DNA of 64,000 nucleotides from Nephrocerus scutellatus (GCA_947095585.1 OX352765.1:61761123-61825122); one strand, 5' to 3'; numbered from the stretch's first letter, positions 11,344 through 22,870 are shown. Notes: generated by a model from the letters alone, not told the origin. Translations and numbers: made by a program.

Positions 11344-12095
11344 GCTAACAATTTTATGGTCTATCCTATGTGTTTGTTGTTATAATTTTTATTTTTTTGT
11401 TGAAAGCAATATAGCAAATATCAGCTGCATTTTATTGCTGACCAAGTTCGGAATTCGAATGTCAAAACCACCCAAAACCAGCCAAACAGCAGGTTTTCAA
11501 ATTCCAAAGAAGGAATTCGACAGCGCAATTGTTGTTGTTCCTCAGCAATAAAATACGGCTATTATTTATGTAATTCCCAATCGGCGCTGAGTCTACATAT
11601 TTAAGTAGTGAACACAGGCCCACTAACAATAGATGATGAATTTGGATTTTCAAGTGATGAGCTCAGTGCATTGGTTCACTTTGGTTTTCTGCTTATTTAC
11701 GTTTTCCGGTGCAGTCGTAATTTTTATAGGTCACTCTAAAAGTCACTATAAATTACGAAATATATTACAAAGAAAGAAAATGCAGACTCAGGCCGTGGAG
11801 TGTTAGGAATATTATTAAATTACGAAAGTGTAAAATTAAAGTGTACTTGGAAATATATAAGTTTTAATTTTTAAATTCTCTATATTAACTTCGCGTGCCC
11901 GTGGCTAGCTGGCTGGCTGTATGGGGTAAGCATAATATGGTATCGGCCAGCATATGGTATGGGGTAACCATTTTTAGATAAAGTTGCATATAAACGCAAT
12001 ATAAACTAATCCCGATTCCGCTAGAATTGAGCCACGCCCTTAAGAATAGCATGGCTGTGTAGACCTAATTATCACCTTTCATTTGATACCAATAT
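11344..12095. repeat. Partial third copy of the segmental unit (LINE-free)
   Basis: The sequence resembles the start of units 1 and 2 but keeps about 220 bp (roughly 11557-11770) deleted from both. After the shared motif at about 11940-11950 it continues without the Jockey-like LINE, so it represents the state before that LINE arrived. Apart from one palindromic element no gene is seen. A matching copy lies at 29545-30541, on the far side of the errantivirus. The match to that copy ends at about 12095. Confidence 0.7.
11435..11548 (+). mobile_element. Short palindromic element, copy 7 (diverged)
   Basis: The ends are changed to TTGCTGACC and CTCAGCAA, so the two termini carry matching substitutions. 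The centre is well conserved. Confidence 0.65.
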
Positions 12096-12178
12096 TTTGT
12101 TTTTTTGTTGTGTGTGTTGTGTTGCCAGCCAAACAGCAGAAGGCCGATTTCGGTCGCAAATGACTCTAGACTCCTGAA

Positions 12179-13275
12179 GGTGAGATGTCATTTTCGTATA
12201 TGTACGAGGTGTATAGCATACAATTTTATTGTTGTGTTATGTTTTTTCATTCTTTGGGTTAGTGTAAATTTAATGACAGAAAGTAGTAAAATCTTGTACA
12301 TATTTGCCGAATCGGTTCACTCTTGCCTCATGCAGTAGTCTAGCCACATGCTGGCGACTACGTGAAAAGTCTTTATCTGTCAAAATTGTAGTTAAACACT
12401 AATCATATGCTTATGACCAGTGCTGCTGCTAAATTTCAATCAAGGTATTATACTACTATTTCATTGGCCGCACTATTATACTACCTTAAACGTAATTATA
12501 CTACTTTTATGAAGTAATTCTAAATCGAAACGATACCAAATTTATTTGATTTTTTAGCAAAAAAATGGTTTCTTTTACAATTACATGTTATTAAGTCTGT
12601 AAATTTCTCTCCGAACTATCAATAATTATTATAAAGGAATTTTTACATTTCCCAAAAATTATATTGACCAAGAATGTATGTTAAAAAATAAACAAAACAC
12701 AAATAACAAAATTTGGTATTTTATTTCAATTGATGCCTTTGCTTCCAAATTGAAAGCCAAATACTATTATATAATATACTAAGAAACCGACGAGTTTTTT
12801 CGATTGATTTTTGTAAAATCTTTATATGATTTTGTTTTCGGATATATAATACACAAAATAAACGTCGGTTTATATGTTATATTTTGGTACTTTATTTAAG
12901 GCATTTGTATTTAGTTGTTGTAATGTAGTAAAATAATAAAAGTATAAGTACAACAACGTACTTGTGTAGACATAATGAAACACATGAATATAAGCATGAA
13001 ATAATTTATTTTGTGCAATTGCAAAAAAGGGCGAAAAATAAATCACAAAATATTTATATAATTTAAAAGGCTTTTTTGTTTTCTGTTGGAACTATTTTTA
13101 CAAATATTTTTATCGTATAATCCAGTATACTTCCAAAAAGCCGATAATATAGTCAGCTCTAAAAATGTAAACCATCAGCACTGCTCTTGACATAAAAGCA
13201 AAATCAAATTATGCGCATGCGTCAAACGTCGTACCACTACACATAACATCTACTTACACCACAAACTTGCGGTTG
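12179..13275. other. Interior of the split TIR element, no gene
   Basis: The stretch is AT-rich with recurrent ATTATACTACTWTT-type motifs around 12445-12510. Only short open frames occur and none resembles a transposase. It is probably the interior of a non-autonomous DNA element. Confidence 0.5.
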
Positions 13276-13283
13276 TTCAGGAG

Positions 13284-13289
13284 TCTAGA
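13284..13289. repeat. Errantivirus target-site duplication, left
   Basis: TCTAGA directly precedes the first LTR and recurs directly after the last LTR at 29454-29459. The uninterrupted form of the site is seen in the opposite terminus at 12142-12178. A 4-bp duplication inside this palindrome cannot be excluded. Confidence 0.7.
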
Positions 13290-14020
13290 TGTTAACATAG
13301 ATAATATCCCACTACAGGCACCCGTTATAATATAGAAATACTGAATAACAATAAAAGATATTCACAGTATGTAATCACATAATCACATAGATTAAGAATA
13401 ATGTAAATGCGATCCAACTTCATATCTTGTTTACCAATTTCACAACATGATGAAATCATCTTGTTTACTACTTTAACATTCAAGGCCAATCTTATTTCAC
13501 AATACGAATTTTGTCAACATGTTTACCATCTTCAATTCAAGGCCAATCAATGATCAAAACGCCAGATGGTCAATTACGACGAATTTAGATATCTATTCAA
13601 AACATGTTAGAACATGAAAACAACCTTATCTCAAATCAGATCTAAGACAATAACATGTTTACGTCCTCAAAGACGAAAACAAGTTCAAAGTCTAAAACTA
13701 TTTCACAACACAAGTTGGATCACATAACAAAATAAGTATATAGAAATAAGTATAAAAGCAGAAGCATTCAGTATTCATTATTCATTAAGTATCCGGGATT
13801 CATTAAGTTTCCATCCAACATTCATTAAGTATCTGGTATTCATTAAGTTAACGGATTGTATTATTAACACTTCCATTCTACAAATTTATACACAGTGATA
13901 CAGGATATAGAATCATTCAATAAAGATATTGTCTTAAATAATTTTCCTGTGACTTGTAATATTATTTTAATAAAGAAAGATCTTTTTTAAAATTTACTAA
14001 GTTACATTGAAAACATAATT
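13290..14020 (+). repeat. Errantivirus LTR 1 (731 bp)
   Basis: It starts TGTTAACATAG after the TCTAGA duplication and ends ACATAATT at the PBS. A TATA box (TATAAAAG, 13751-13758) precedes a run of ATTCATTAAGT repeats. AATAAA signals lie at 13919-13924 and 13969-13974. It differs from the other LTRs at a few sites, for example T at 13693 where LTRs 2 and 3 have C. Confidence 0.9.
13751..13758 (+). promoter_or_regulatory. LTR 1 TATA box
   Basis: TATAAAAG lies about 270 bp before the LTR end and some 165 bp before the first AATAAA. This is the expected place for the proviral promoter. Confidence 0.6.
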
Positions 14021-14035
14021 GGCGCAGTCGGTAGG
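14020..14035 (+). promoter_or_regulatory. Primer-binding site, copy 1
   Basis: TGGCGCAGTCGGTAGG directly abuts the LTR end and is complementary to a tRNA 3' end. It is the PBS class reported for 17.6/297-type errantiviruses (tRNA-Ser, from family knowledge). Confidence 0.8.
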
Positions 14036-14112
14036 ATAGTGCTAGTCAACTAAGACTTATTTTTTTTAAAAAAAATTTAAAGCACTCCACAACAACAAAA
14101 GTGAAAAAAAAA

Positions 14113-15200
14113 AAAATTTCTACAGCAGAAGTGCAGAAATTTTACAAATATTTTTACGAAAAATTATTGCATTATTCGCAATAATAGTGAAAAAAAAATT
14201 CTACAGCAGAAGTGCAGAAATTTCACAAAATTCTACGAAAATTATTGCATTATTCGCAATAATAGTGAACAAAATTTCTACAGCAGAAGTGCAGAAATTT
14301 CACAAAATTCTATTATTGCATTATTCGCAATAATAGTGAACAAAATTTCTACAGCAGAAGTGCAGAAATTTCACAAAATTCTACGAAAATTATTGCATTA
14401 TTCGCATTAATAGTGAACAAAATTTCTACAGCAGAAGTGCAGAAATTTCACAAAATTCTACGAAAATTATTGCATTATTCGCAATAATAGTGAACAAAAT
14501 TTCTACAGCAGAAGTGCAGAAATTTCACGAAATTCTACGAAAATTATTGCATTATTCGCAATAATAGTGAACAAAATTTCTACAGCAGAAGTGCAGAAAT
14601 TTTACAAATATTTTTACAAAATAATTACATTATTCACAAAAATAAGTGAACCATTTTTATAAACATTTTTACAAAAATAATTACATCATTTACAAAAATA
14701 AGTGAATCAATTTTATAAACATTTTTACAAAAATAATTACATTATTCACAAAAATAAGTGAACCATTTTTATAAACATTTTTAAAAAAAAAAATAATTAA
14801 ATCATTTACAAAAATAAGTGAACCAATTTTATAAACATTTTTTAAAAAAAAAATAATTAAATCATTTACAAAAATAAGTGAACCAATTTTATAAACATTT
14901 TTACAAAAATAATTACATCATTTACAAAAATAAGTGAACCATTTTTACAAACACTTTTTTACAAAAATAATCGCATTACTCACAAAAATAAGTGAAAAAT
15001 TTTACGAACATTTTCTAAAAAATAAAGAACATTAACAAAATAAACTATTGGTCAAATCAACATAAAGAAGACGAATCAAAGACAATTATCCGCAGCATCA
15101 TTAGAAGACAAATCAAAGACGCTTCTCCGCAGCATCATTAGAAGACAAATAAAAGACGATTATTCACAATATCACTAGAAGACAAATTAAAGACGATTCA
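14113..15200 (+). repeat. Errantivirus leader tandem repeats, copy 1
   Basis: Three successive arrays lie between the PBS and gag. The first (about 14113-14605) has seven units of about 75 bp built on CTACAGCAGAAGTGCAGAAA, with most units carrying the hairpin ATTATTGC/GCAATAAT around an ATTATTC loop. The second (about 14606-15000) has units of about 57 bp with ACAAAAATAAGTGAACC. The third (about 15061-15200) has units of about 38 bp with AGAAGACAAATCAAAGACG. This is the same position at which gypsy carries its Su(Hw) insulator repeats. Confidence 0.8.
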
Positions 15201-15419
15201 ACATAATAAATTAACAAAGAACATCAATCAATATTTATCATCAAATTGCTGATCTGAAAATTAAATCAAGGTGAAATCATAGACATTTTTACTATTAAAA
15301 AATATATACACAATTTAAATAATTTTAACAAATAAAATCTACAATTTTTATTATATATATAAATTATGAGGTTACTTTATTTTTTTTATTATTACAAACA
15401 AATATTTAATAAAATCAAA

Positions 15420-16577
15420 ATGGAAAATCAAGTAAATAATTTAATGCAAGATAATTTAATGCAAGAAAATAATATTATCTTAGAAAATAAAATAATCCTA
15501 AATCCTATTAAATACCTAAACGCCCTTCCTTACTTTGACGGAAATTCGGACAACTTATTAACATTCACTAATTTAGTAGACAGAATAAATCCCCTATTAA
15601 TAACTTACGATGACCTTTCTCAATATTTATTTTCGGACATAATAAGAAGCAAACTTATCAGAAAAGCTAGAGAAGTAATAGAAATTAATACCCAAGCCAT
15701 TGCTTGGAATGATATAAAAATCGTTTTACAAAATAACTTTGCCGAAAGACGTAGTGTAGAACAACTTTTCGACGAATTGAGAGGTGCTACTTTCAAAAAC
15801 AATGTTTTAGGTTTTTTCAACGAAATAAAAGATAAACTACGAAAATTAAATAACAAAACTTTATTAGTAACTGGCCCTGGTAAAATAGCGAACGAATGTT
15901 CACTAAATAACATACGTACTGCACTTGATATATTTAAAAATAAAATACCTGAACCAATGAAAACAATTCTAATTTGTAGAAATCCTGAGAATTTAGAATC
16001 AGCAATTGATATACTTAGTCAAACAGGCTACGCAGATCAATCAAATCCAGAACCATTCTATAATCACAATAATAATAGGAAAATACGTTATAATAATAAT
16101 TACAATAAAAATAATAATTTTTCTCCAAATAAACAAGAATATGGAAATAAATACCAACAAAACCCAAACAGAAATGAACATCTTAACAATTATAGATACA
16201 GACAGACAGAACCAAATCAGAATAAAAAAGAACAATTTAATAAAAATGACCAAAGACAAAATAGAGAAAAACAATACAATAATTATAGATCCGACCAATA
16301 TCAGAATAGGAACAGGCAGTTCAACAATTATAGAAATGATAGCTATAATAATTATAGATCCGATCAATATCAGAATAAGAACAGACAGTTCAATAATTAT
16401 AGAAATAATAGTTATAATAATTATAGACAACCAAATTATCATCAATTCACAAGTGACATTCCAAATAATTTGCCTGATATCCAACAAAATCAAACTGTCG
16501 AACCTATGGACATAAATAAATGCGAAACAAGCGAAAATTTTCACTTACAAGCCTCAGAGGAGATTTACCATATGTAA
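15420..16577 (+). CDS. gag: Errantivirus Gag, copy 1 (open)
   Basis: The frame encodes about 385 residues from the ATG at 15420, which follows ATCAAA and matches the start in copy 2. An in-frame ATG at 15366 exists only here because of a local substitution, so it is not preferred. The N-terminal two-thirds resembles a capsid-type domain. The C-terminal third is rich in Asn, Gln, Arg and Tyr, with repeated NNYRSDQYQN-type segments. There is no CCHC knuckle, as is common in errantiviruses, and the basic tail probably binds RNA. It ends in the -1 overlap with pol. It is uninterrupted, unlike copy 2. Confidence 0.85.
   Translation: MENQVNNLMQDNLMQENNIILENKIILNPIKYLNALPYFDGNSDNLLTFTNLVDRINPLLITYDDLSQYLFSDIIRSKLIRKAREVIEINTQAIAWNDIKIVLQNNFAERRSVEQLFDELRGATFKNNVLGFFNEIKDKLRKLNNKTLLVTGPGKIANECSLNNIRTALDIFKNKIPEPMKTILICRNPENLESAIDILSQTGYADQSNPEPFYNHNNNRKIRYNNNYNKNNNFSPNKQEYGNKYQQNPNRNEHLNNYRYRQTEPNQNKKEQFNKNDQRQNREKQYNNYRSDQYQNRNRQFNNYRNDSYNNYRSDQYQNKNRQFNNYRNNSYNNYRQPNYHQFTSDIPNNLPDIQQNQTVEPMDINKCETSENFHLQASEEIYHM
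16535..16541 (+). promoter_or_regulatory. Gag-Pol -1 frameshift slippery site, copy 1
   Basis: The Gag frame reads GAA AAT TTT CAC. The heptamer A AAT TTT fits the X XXY YYZ rule for -1 slippage, and pol is open in the -1 frame from before this point. The two frames overlap by 58 nt (16520-16577). Confidence 0.65.
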
Positions 16578-19408
16578 AAATCAAATCTAATAAAAATCCA
16601 TTAAAATTTATTATCGATACTGGAGCAACAAACTCTATTTTAATTCCAGGTCTTTGTAATCCTAAATGGAAAGTACCAATTAATAAAATTCAAATTAAAA
16701 CACTACAACATAATATAAACGTAACTGAAAGAGTATCAGTTCCCCTTTTTAAAGAATTTGGTGATCTAAAGCAAAAAATTGACTTTTTATTCTGCGCGTT
16801 CCATGACAAATACGACGGTATTATTGGAAACGACATACTAAAACGATTTAACGCTAAAATAGATTATAAACATAATCTATTAGAAATCAATGGACAAACT
16901 ATACAAATGTTGTTTGAAAGATCAAACAAACATACTGTACAGTTATTGGTGAATCAACAAGAAGGATTAGTTTACCTCAAGAAGCAGAAGTTCTTGAAAA
17001 ACGAAATAATTTTTGATGAAGGAATTTACAATGTTGAAAATCATAAGATTGAAGTTCAAACGAATGTAAAATGCCAAGGTCCATTTGAAATAAATCCAAA
17101 TGAAATTGAAGAAGTTAATATAAAAAATTTCTCTATAATAGAAGAATATAATAATAAATTATTAACGGAACAAATACGAACTCAACATCTCAACGCAGAA
17201 GAGAAACAAAAATTATTGAAAATAATAAACCAATATTCAAACATTTTTTATCAAGAAAATTCAAATCTCTCTTTTACAAATGCAATTAAACATGAAATAC
17301 GTACCACTGATAATGTACCAATAAACGCGAATTCATACAGATATCCTTACATACATAAAGATGAAGTCAAAACCCAGATTCAAGAACTCCTTAAAAATAA
17401 TATTATAAGACCGAGCCATTCGCCTTATTCAGCCCCTGTGTGGATTGTACCGAAAAAGGTCGACGCCAGTGGAAAACAAAAGTGGAGGCTTGTCATAGAC
17501 TATCGTAAACTAAATGAAGTTACAATAGACGACAAGTACCCTCTACCAAATATTGATGATATATTAGATAAACTGGGCAGATGCCAGTATTTCACAACCC
17601 TTGATTTAGCTAAGGGATTTCATCAAATAGAAATTGAGGAAAAAGATATTCATAAAACAGCCTTTAGCGTAGAAGGAGGACATTATGAATTCTTAAGAAT
17701 GCCATTTGGACTGAAGACAGCCCCAGCGACATTTCAAAGACTTATGAACAATATCTTAAAGGATTATATCAATAAGATTTGTTTAGTCTATCTGGACGAC
17801 ATTATCATCTTCTCTACTTCAATACAAGAGCATATACATTCAATCAATTTAATATTTAATTGCTTAAGGAAAGCAAATCTAAAAATTCAATTAGATAAAT
17901 CACAATTTCTAAAGAAAGAAACAGAATTTCTTGGACACATTGTGACACAAAACGGAATAAAACCAAATCCAAAAAAAATAGAATGCGTAAATAAATTTCC
18001 AATACCCAAAACTACGAAACAAATTAAACAATTTTTAGAACTAACGGGTTATTACAGAAAATTCATTAAAGACTATTCATTAATAGCAAAGCCAATAACA
18101 TTATTCTTAAAAAAGAATGCTAAATTAGACATTTCAAATATAAAATATCAAGAAAGTTTTAACACACTTAAAAAATTATTAATAAATGATCCAATATTAA
18201 GTTATCCCGATTTCAATAAAAATTTTACCCTTACAACAGATGCTAGTAATTATGCTTTAGGAGCAATACTTTCTCAAAATAATCATCCGATATGTTACGC
18301 TAGCAGAACATTAAATGAACATGAAATAAATTACAGCACCATTGAAAAAGAACTATTAGCAATCGCCTGGTCAACAAAATATTTTAGACCATATCTCTTT
18401 GGACGTAAATTTACAATCGAAACCGATCATAAACCTTTAACTTGGCTTTTCTCAATCAAAGAACCAAATTCAAAACTAGTAAGATGGAGACTAAAACTAT
18501 CCGAATTTGATTATGAAATCACATATAAAAAAGGAACCAAAAATAAAAATGCAGATGCACTCTCCCGAATAGAAATAAATCTTACAGAAAGAAATGAAGA
18601 AAATAGATCAAACATATTTCCACTTAGTAAATCCCCTTTAAATATATTTAAAACACAAATAGCAATCTTTAAAATTACTTCCGGTTCATTAAGAATTAAA
18701 CAAATAAAAATTTTTAATAAAAATAGAAAAGTTATTTATATCAAATCACTGGATGAAGAAACAGCATTAATACTCTTAAAATCGCATTTTAACCCAAAAT
18801 ACTTAAACTGTCTTTATGCAGATAACGAAGAATTTATAAAAACATTAGAAGATGTTTATCAAAAATATTTTGCAGACCAAGGACAATTAAAAATTATTAA
18901 AACTAACAAATTCCTAAAAGATATAACAGATGTAGAAAGACTACATAACACAATCAATGAACACATTAGATTATTAAGGCATGATCCAAACACAAATAAT
19001 AATACTGTTGAAGAAAAGATATTAAAAATTATAAATTATTATAACAATACCATACATTCAACTACTGATAAAAAACCAATCGATTTTAAAAATGGAAAAA
19101 TACATAACAACGAATATGATTCTATTAAAGATAAAATAATAATAACAAACTTCTATAAATAAATTAAATAAAAAAAGAGAAGATTTAGAAATACAACCAG
19201 GAACTACTTTCATTAAAGAAACACGCGGTGGAAAAAATCACACGAAATTCAGAAAACTTGATGCAGAAAAAATAGACGAAAATCATATAATCGATAAACG
19301 AAATAATTTAAAATATTATAAATCACACATCAAACGGAAAAAGAAATATCAAAACTACAATTCACCAACAATTAAAACAAAAGGAAAAACACATAAAAGT
19401 AACTCATA
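16535..19408 (+). pseudogene. pol: Errantivirus Pol, copy 1 (PR-RT-RNase H, integrase-deleted)
   Basis: Pol is read by -1 frameshift from gag. The order is protease with IIDTGATNS (catalytic Asp codon 16616), then reverse transcriptase with PVWIVPKK, LRMPFGLKTAPATF and an intact YLDD (Asp codons 17795 and 17798). RNase H follows with TTDASNYALG (first Asp codon 18239). After a linker ending near 18928 the sequence jumps in frame to the DVERLHN region carrying the third integrase catalytic residue (Glu codon 18935). The zinc-binding module and the first two catalytic Asp residues are absent. A 5-nt shortfall relative to copy 2 near 19140 shifts the frame, so the protein ends at 19162. It could retain protease and RT activity but not integrase. 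Confidence 0.85.
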
Positions 19409-19513
19409 AACTAGTAAAATCTTAAAACAGAGGAGGAAAAATTAAAAAAATAACATAACATAATATAAACTACGAGTAACTCCAATAAAACAAGAATTTA
19501 AAATTAAATCAAG

Positions 19514-21135
19514 ATGAATTTTCAAATCATCATTTTATCAACTATACTATGCTGTTATCCAAATACTAAAGCACAATTTCTTGAGATACACGATTTAAAC
19601 AATAATAACGGATACATGACAATTAAAAAGGAAGATATAAACATTATTCAAAATTTTAATAAAATTCTACATATAATAAACATAACAGAAATAGAAAATA
19701 CTATAGATCATTTAAATGAAAATATTAATCTTATACAAACCAAAATAGGTATAACTAACCCAATGTTTAATACACTAATACATAACTTCAGACAATTAAA
19801 ACGAAAAATATCTAATCTTAAACCACATCCAAAAGTAAAACGAGCATTAATAAACATATTAAGTACAGGACTTAAATATATAGCAGGCACAATGGATTCT
19901 CAAGACGAAATTGAAATAAAATCTCAACTAAAAGCTCTTAAATCAAAAAAACAAAGAATTAATTTCAGAAAATAATAAACAAGTTTCATTCAATTTTAAG
20001 ATAATTGGAGATAGGAAATATAACTCATCATATTCAAAACCAACAAAAGAATATTACACGACTTTTAAATGACTTTAATAAACTAAATAAAAAGGACATT
20101 ACTAAGATAGAAAAAGAAATAAATTACATAGAACATATTTATCAAATTAATTATGACATCAATATTTTCCGACATCACATAGACGACATAGAACAAATTA
20201 TTCTAACAAGCAAACTTGGTATACTTACAAGAAATATTTTAACAGAAAAGGAACTAAAACTAGCTAAAAATATCCAAGGACTTAAAGACACAAAAATAGC
20301 CGTAATAATCGAATATGAACTTATTATAATAATCCTCTTAATACCTGAATATTCTAACTCCTCATATTCCACTATTATCATTGAACCAATGCCAAACAAA
20401 AACAATAAAGCCATATCATTAAACGAAAGTACCTTTATAATAGATCAAAATAATAATATATATGATAAAAATGTAAAAGATAAGTTAGAGAAAAACTTAA
20501 ATAAAATAAGAAACAACTGTACTACAAATATTATTAAATTTGAAAAAGCCTATTGCAAAATGAAAAATTTTACAGAGGAAAAAATTAAAGAAATAATCCC
20601 AGGAATTGTAGTAACGAAAAATATTTCTAAAACAAATATCAAACATAACTGTAATCAATTAAAAATAGATATATATGGAAGCAAAATAATTAAATTCGAA
20701 AACTGTAATATAGAAATCGAAAATAAAACATATATAAATTCATATTTTAAAATAAAAGATGATATCATTCTTCCATACTTTATATCAGAAGTAATAGAAA
20801 ATAAAAGTATCGAAATAATCAAATTAGAAGATTTTCATATCGAAAAAATAGAAAACAATAGAAAACATATTGAAGAAATTACTATAAAAACTAAAGAACA
20901 AACCTATTTTCATACATCTTATATATCCATAATTTTCATACTAATAATCATATTATCAATTTATAAACTTTTAAATTATAAGAAAATATCAATATGTAAA
21001 GCTACTACTTCGTCGGAGCCTCAGGCTAGCGGTGGGGGTGTGGGGGTGGGGGGAGAATATCCCACTACAGGCACCCGTTATAATATAGAAATACTGAATA
21101 ACAATATAAGATATTCACAGTATGTAATCACATAA
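19514..21135 (+). pseudogene. env: Errantivirus Env, copy 1 (frameshifted)
   Basis: Env is a furin-activated membrane fusion glycoprotein in this family. The first block (19514-19975) opens with a hydrophobic signal peptide and contains a KVKR furin-type site followed by a hydrophobic ALINILSTG fusion-peptide-like segment. The second block (20005-21135) carries Asn-linked glycosylation motifs, paired Cys residues and a C-terminal transmembrane stretch (FILIIILSIY, about 20930-20970). A seven-A run at 19945-19951 (six in copy 2) puts the blocks in different frames. The C-terminus runs into altered sequence at the LTR 2 junction. Confidence 0.8.
21031..21053 (+). promoter_or_regulatory. Expanded polypurine tract at the LTR 2 junction
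   Basis: Copy 2 ends in a single GGTGGGGG tract before TGTTAACATAG. Here the tract is repeated (GGTGGGGG TG, then TGGGGGTGGGGGG) and the first bases of the LTR (TTAACATAG) are missing. The tract should prime plus-strand DNA synthesis. Confidence 0.75.
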
Positions 21136-21767
21136 TCACATAGAATAATGTAAATGCGATCCAACTTCATATCTTGTTTACCAATTTCACAACATGATGA
21201 AATCATCTTGTTTACTACTTTAACATTCAAGGCCAATCTTATCTCACAATACGAATTTTGTCAACATGTTTACCATCTTCAATTCAAGGCCAATCAATGA
21301 TCAAAACGCCAGATGGTCAATTACGACGAATTTAGATATCTATTCAAAACACGTTAGAACATGAAAACAACCTTATCTCAAATCAGATCTAAGACAATAA
21401 CATGTTTACGTCCTCAAAGACGAAAACAAGTTCAAAGTCCAAAACTATTTCACAACACAAGTTGGATCACATAACAAAATAAGTATATAGAAATAAGTAT
21501 AAAAGCAGAAGCATTCAGTATTCATTATTCATTAAGTATCCGGGATTCATTAAGTTTCCATCCAACATTCATTAAGTATCTGGTATTCATTAAGTTAACG
21601 GATTGTATTATTAACACTTCCATTCTACAAATTTATACACAGTGATACAGGATATAGAATCATTCAATAAAGATATTGTCTTAAATAATTTTCCTGTGAC
21701 TTGTAATATTATTTTAATAAAGAAAGATCTTTTTTAAAATTTACTAAGTTACATTGAAAACATAATT
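21040..21767 (+). repeat. Errantivirus LTR 2 (central, hybrid)
   Basis: This LTR is shared by the two internal regions. Its left part has LTR 3-type bases (ATAAGATATT, TCTCAC, C at 21440). Its right part has LTR 1-type bases (A at 21507, CCTGTG near 21690). Its extreme left terminus is replaced by an expanded purine tract, and it has a private 6-bp deletion near 21143. The TATA box lies at about 21498-21505. Confidence 0.85.
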
Positions 21768-21782
21768 GGCGCAGTCGGTAGG
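21767..21782 (+). promoter_or_regulatory. Primer-binding site, copy 2
   Basis: TGGCGCAGTCGGTAGG abuts LTR 2 and is identical to copy 1. Confidence 0.8.
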
Positions 21783-21862
21783 ATAGTGCTAGTCAACTAA
21801 GACTTATTTTTTTTAAAAAAAATTTAAAGCACTCCACAACAACAAAAGTGAAAAAAAAAAAA

Positions 21863-22870
21863 AAATTTCTACAGCAGAAGTGCAGAAATTTTACAAATAT
21901 TTTTACGAAAAATTATTGCATTATTCGCAATAATAGTGAAAAAAAAATTTCTACAGCAGAAGTGCAGAAATTTCACAAAATTCTACGAAAATTATTGCAT
22001 TATTCGCAATAATAGTGAACAAAATTTCTACAGCAGAAGTGCAGAAATTTCACAAAATTCTACGAAAATTATTGCATTATTCGCATTAATAGTGAACAAA
22101 ATTTCTACAGCAGAAGTGCAGAAATTTCACAAAATTCTACGAAAATTATTGCATTATTCGCATAAATAGTGAACAAAATTTCTACAGCAGAAGTGCAGAA
22201 ATTTCACGAAATTCTACGAAAATTATTGCATTATTCGCAATAATAGTGAACAAAATTTCTACAGCAGAAGTGCAGAAATTTTACAAATATTTTTACAAAA
22301 TAATTACATTATTCACAAAAATAAGTGAACCATTTTTATAAACATTTTTACAAAAATAATTACATCATTTACAAAAATAAGTGAATCAATTTTATAAACA
22401 TTTTTACAAAAATAATTACATTATTCACAAAAATAAGTGAACCATTTTTATAAACATTTTTAAAAAAAAAATAATTAAATCATTTACAAAAATAAGTGAA
22501 CCAATTTTATAAACATTTTTAAAAAAAAAATAATTAAATCATTTACAAAAATAAGTGAACCAATTTTATAAACATTTTTACAAAAATAATTACATCATTT
22601 ACAAAAATAAGTGAACCATTTTTACAAACACTTTTTTACAAAAATAATCGCATTACTCACAAAAATAAGTGAAAAATTTTACGAACATTTTCTAAAAAAT
22701 AAAGAACATTAACAAAATAAACTATTGGTCAAATCAACATAAAGAAGACGAATCAAAGACAATTATCCGCAGCATCATTAGAAGACAAATCAAAGACGCT
22801 TCTCCGCAGCATCATTAGAAGACAAATAAAAGACGATTATTCACAATATCACTAGAAGACAAATTAAAGA
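21863..22870 (+). repeat. Errantivirus leader tandem repeats, copy 2
   Basis: The same three arrays as copy 1 are present, but the first has six units rather than seven, and two of its hairpins are degraded (GCATTAAT and GCATAAAT). Array boundaries are about 21863-22285, 22286-22680 and 22740-22870. Confidence 0.8.

Noticed and set aside
12105..12338. 77-residue Cys-rich open frame
   Set aside because: It crosses the edge of the TIR element and has no recognisable domain.
14113..15200. CRISPR-like array
   Set aside because: Repeats are contiguous with no unique spacers, vary in length and lie inside a proviral leader in a eukaryotic setting.
15366..15419. Upstream ATG as the Gag start in copy 1
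   Set aside because: It exists only through a local substitution; copy 2 lacks it, and the ATG at 15420 is common to both.
16041..16544. Long Ile-rich open frames on both strands over the gag tail
   Set aside because: They are shadow frames of the Asn/Tyr-rich Gag repeats; the composition is a by-product of AAT/ATT codons.
18820..18936. An intact D-E pair of the integrase core formed by LYADNEE and DVERLHN
   Set aside because: The spacing (37 residues) and context fit the RNase H-integrase linker better, and no zinc-binding module precedes it; treated as a deletion.
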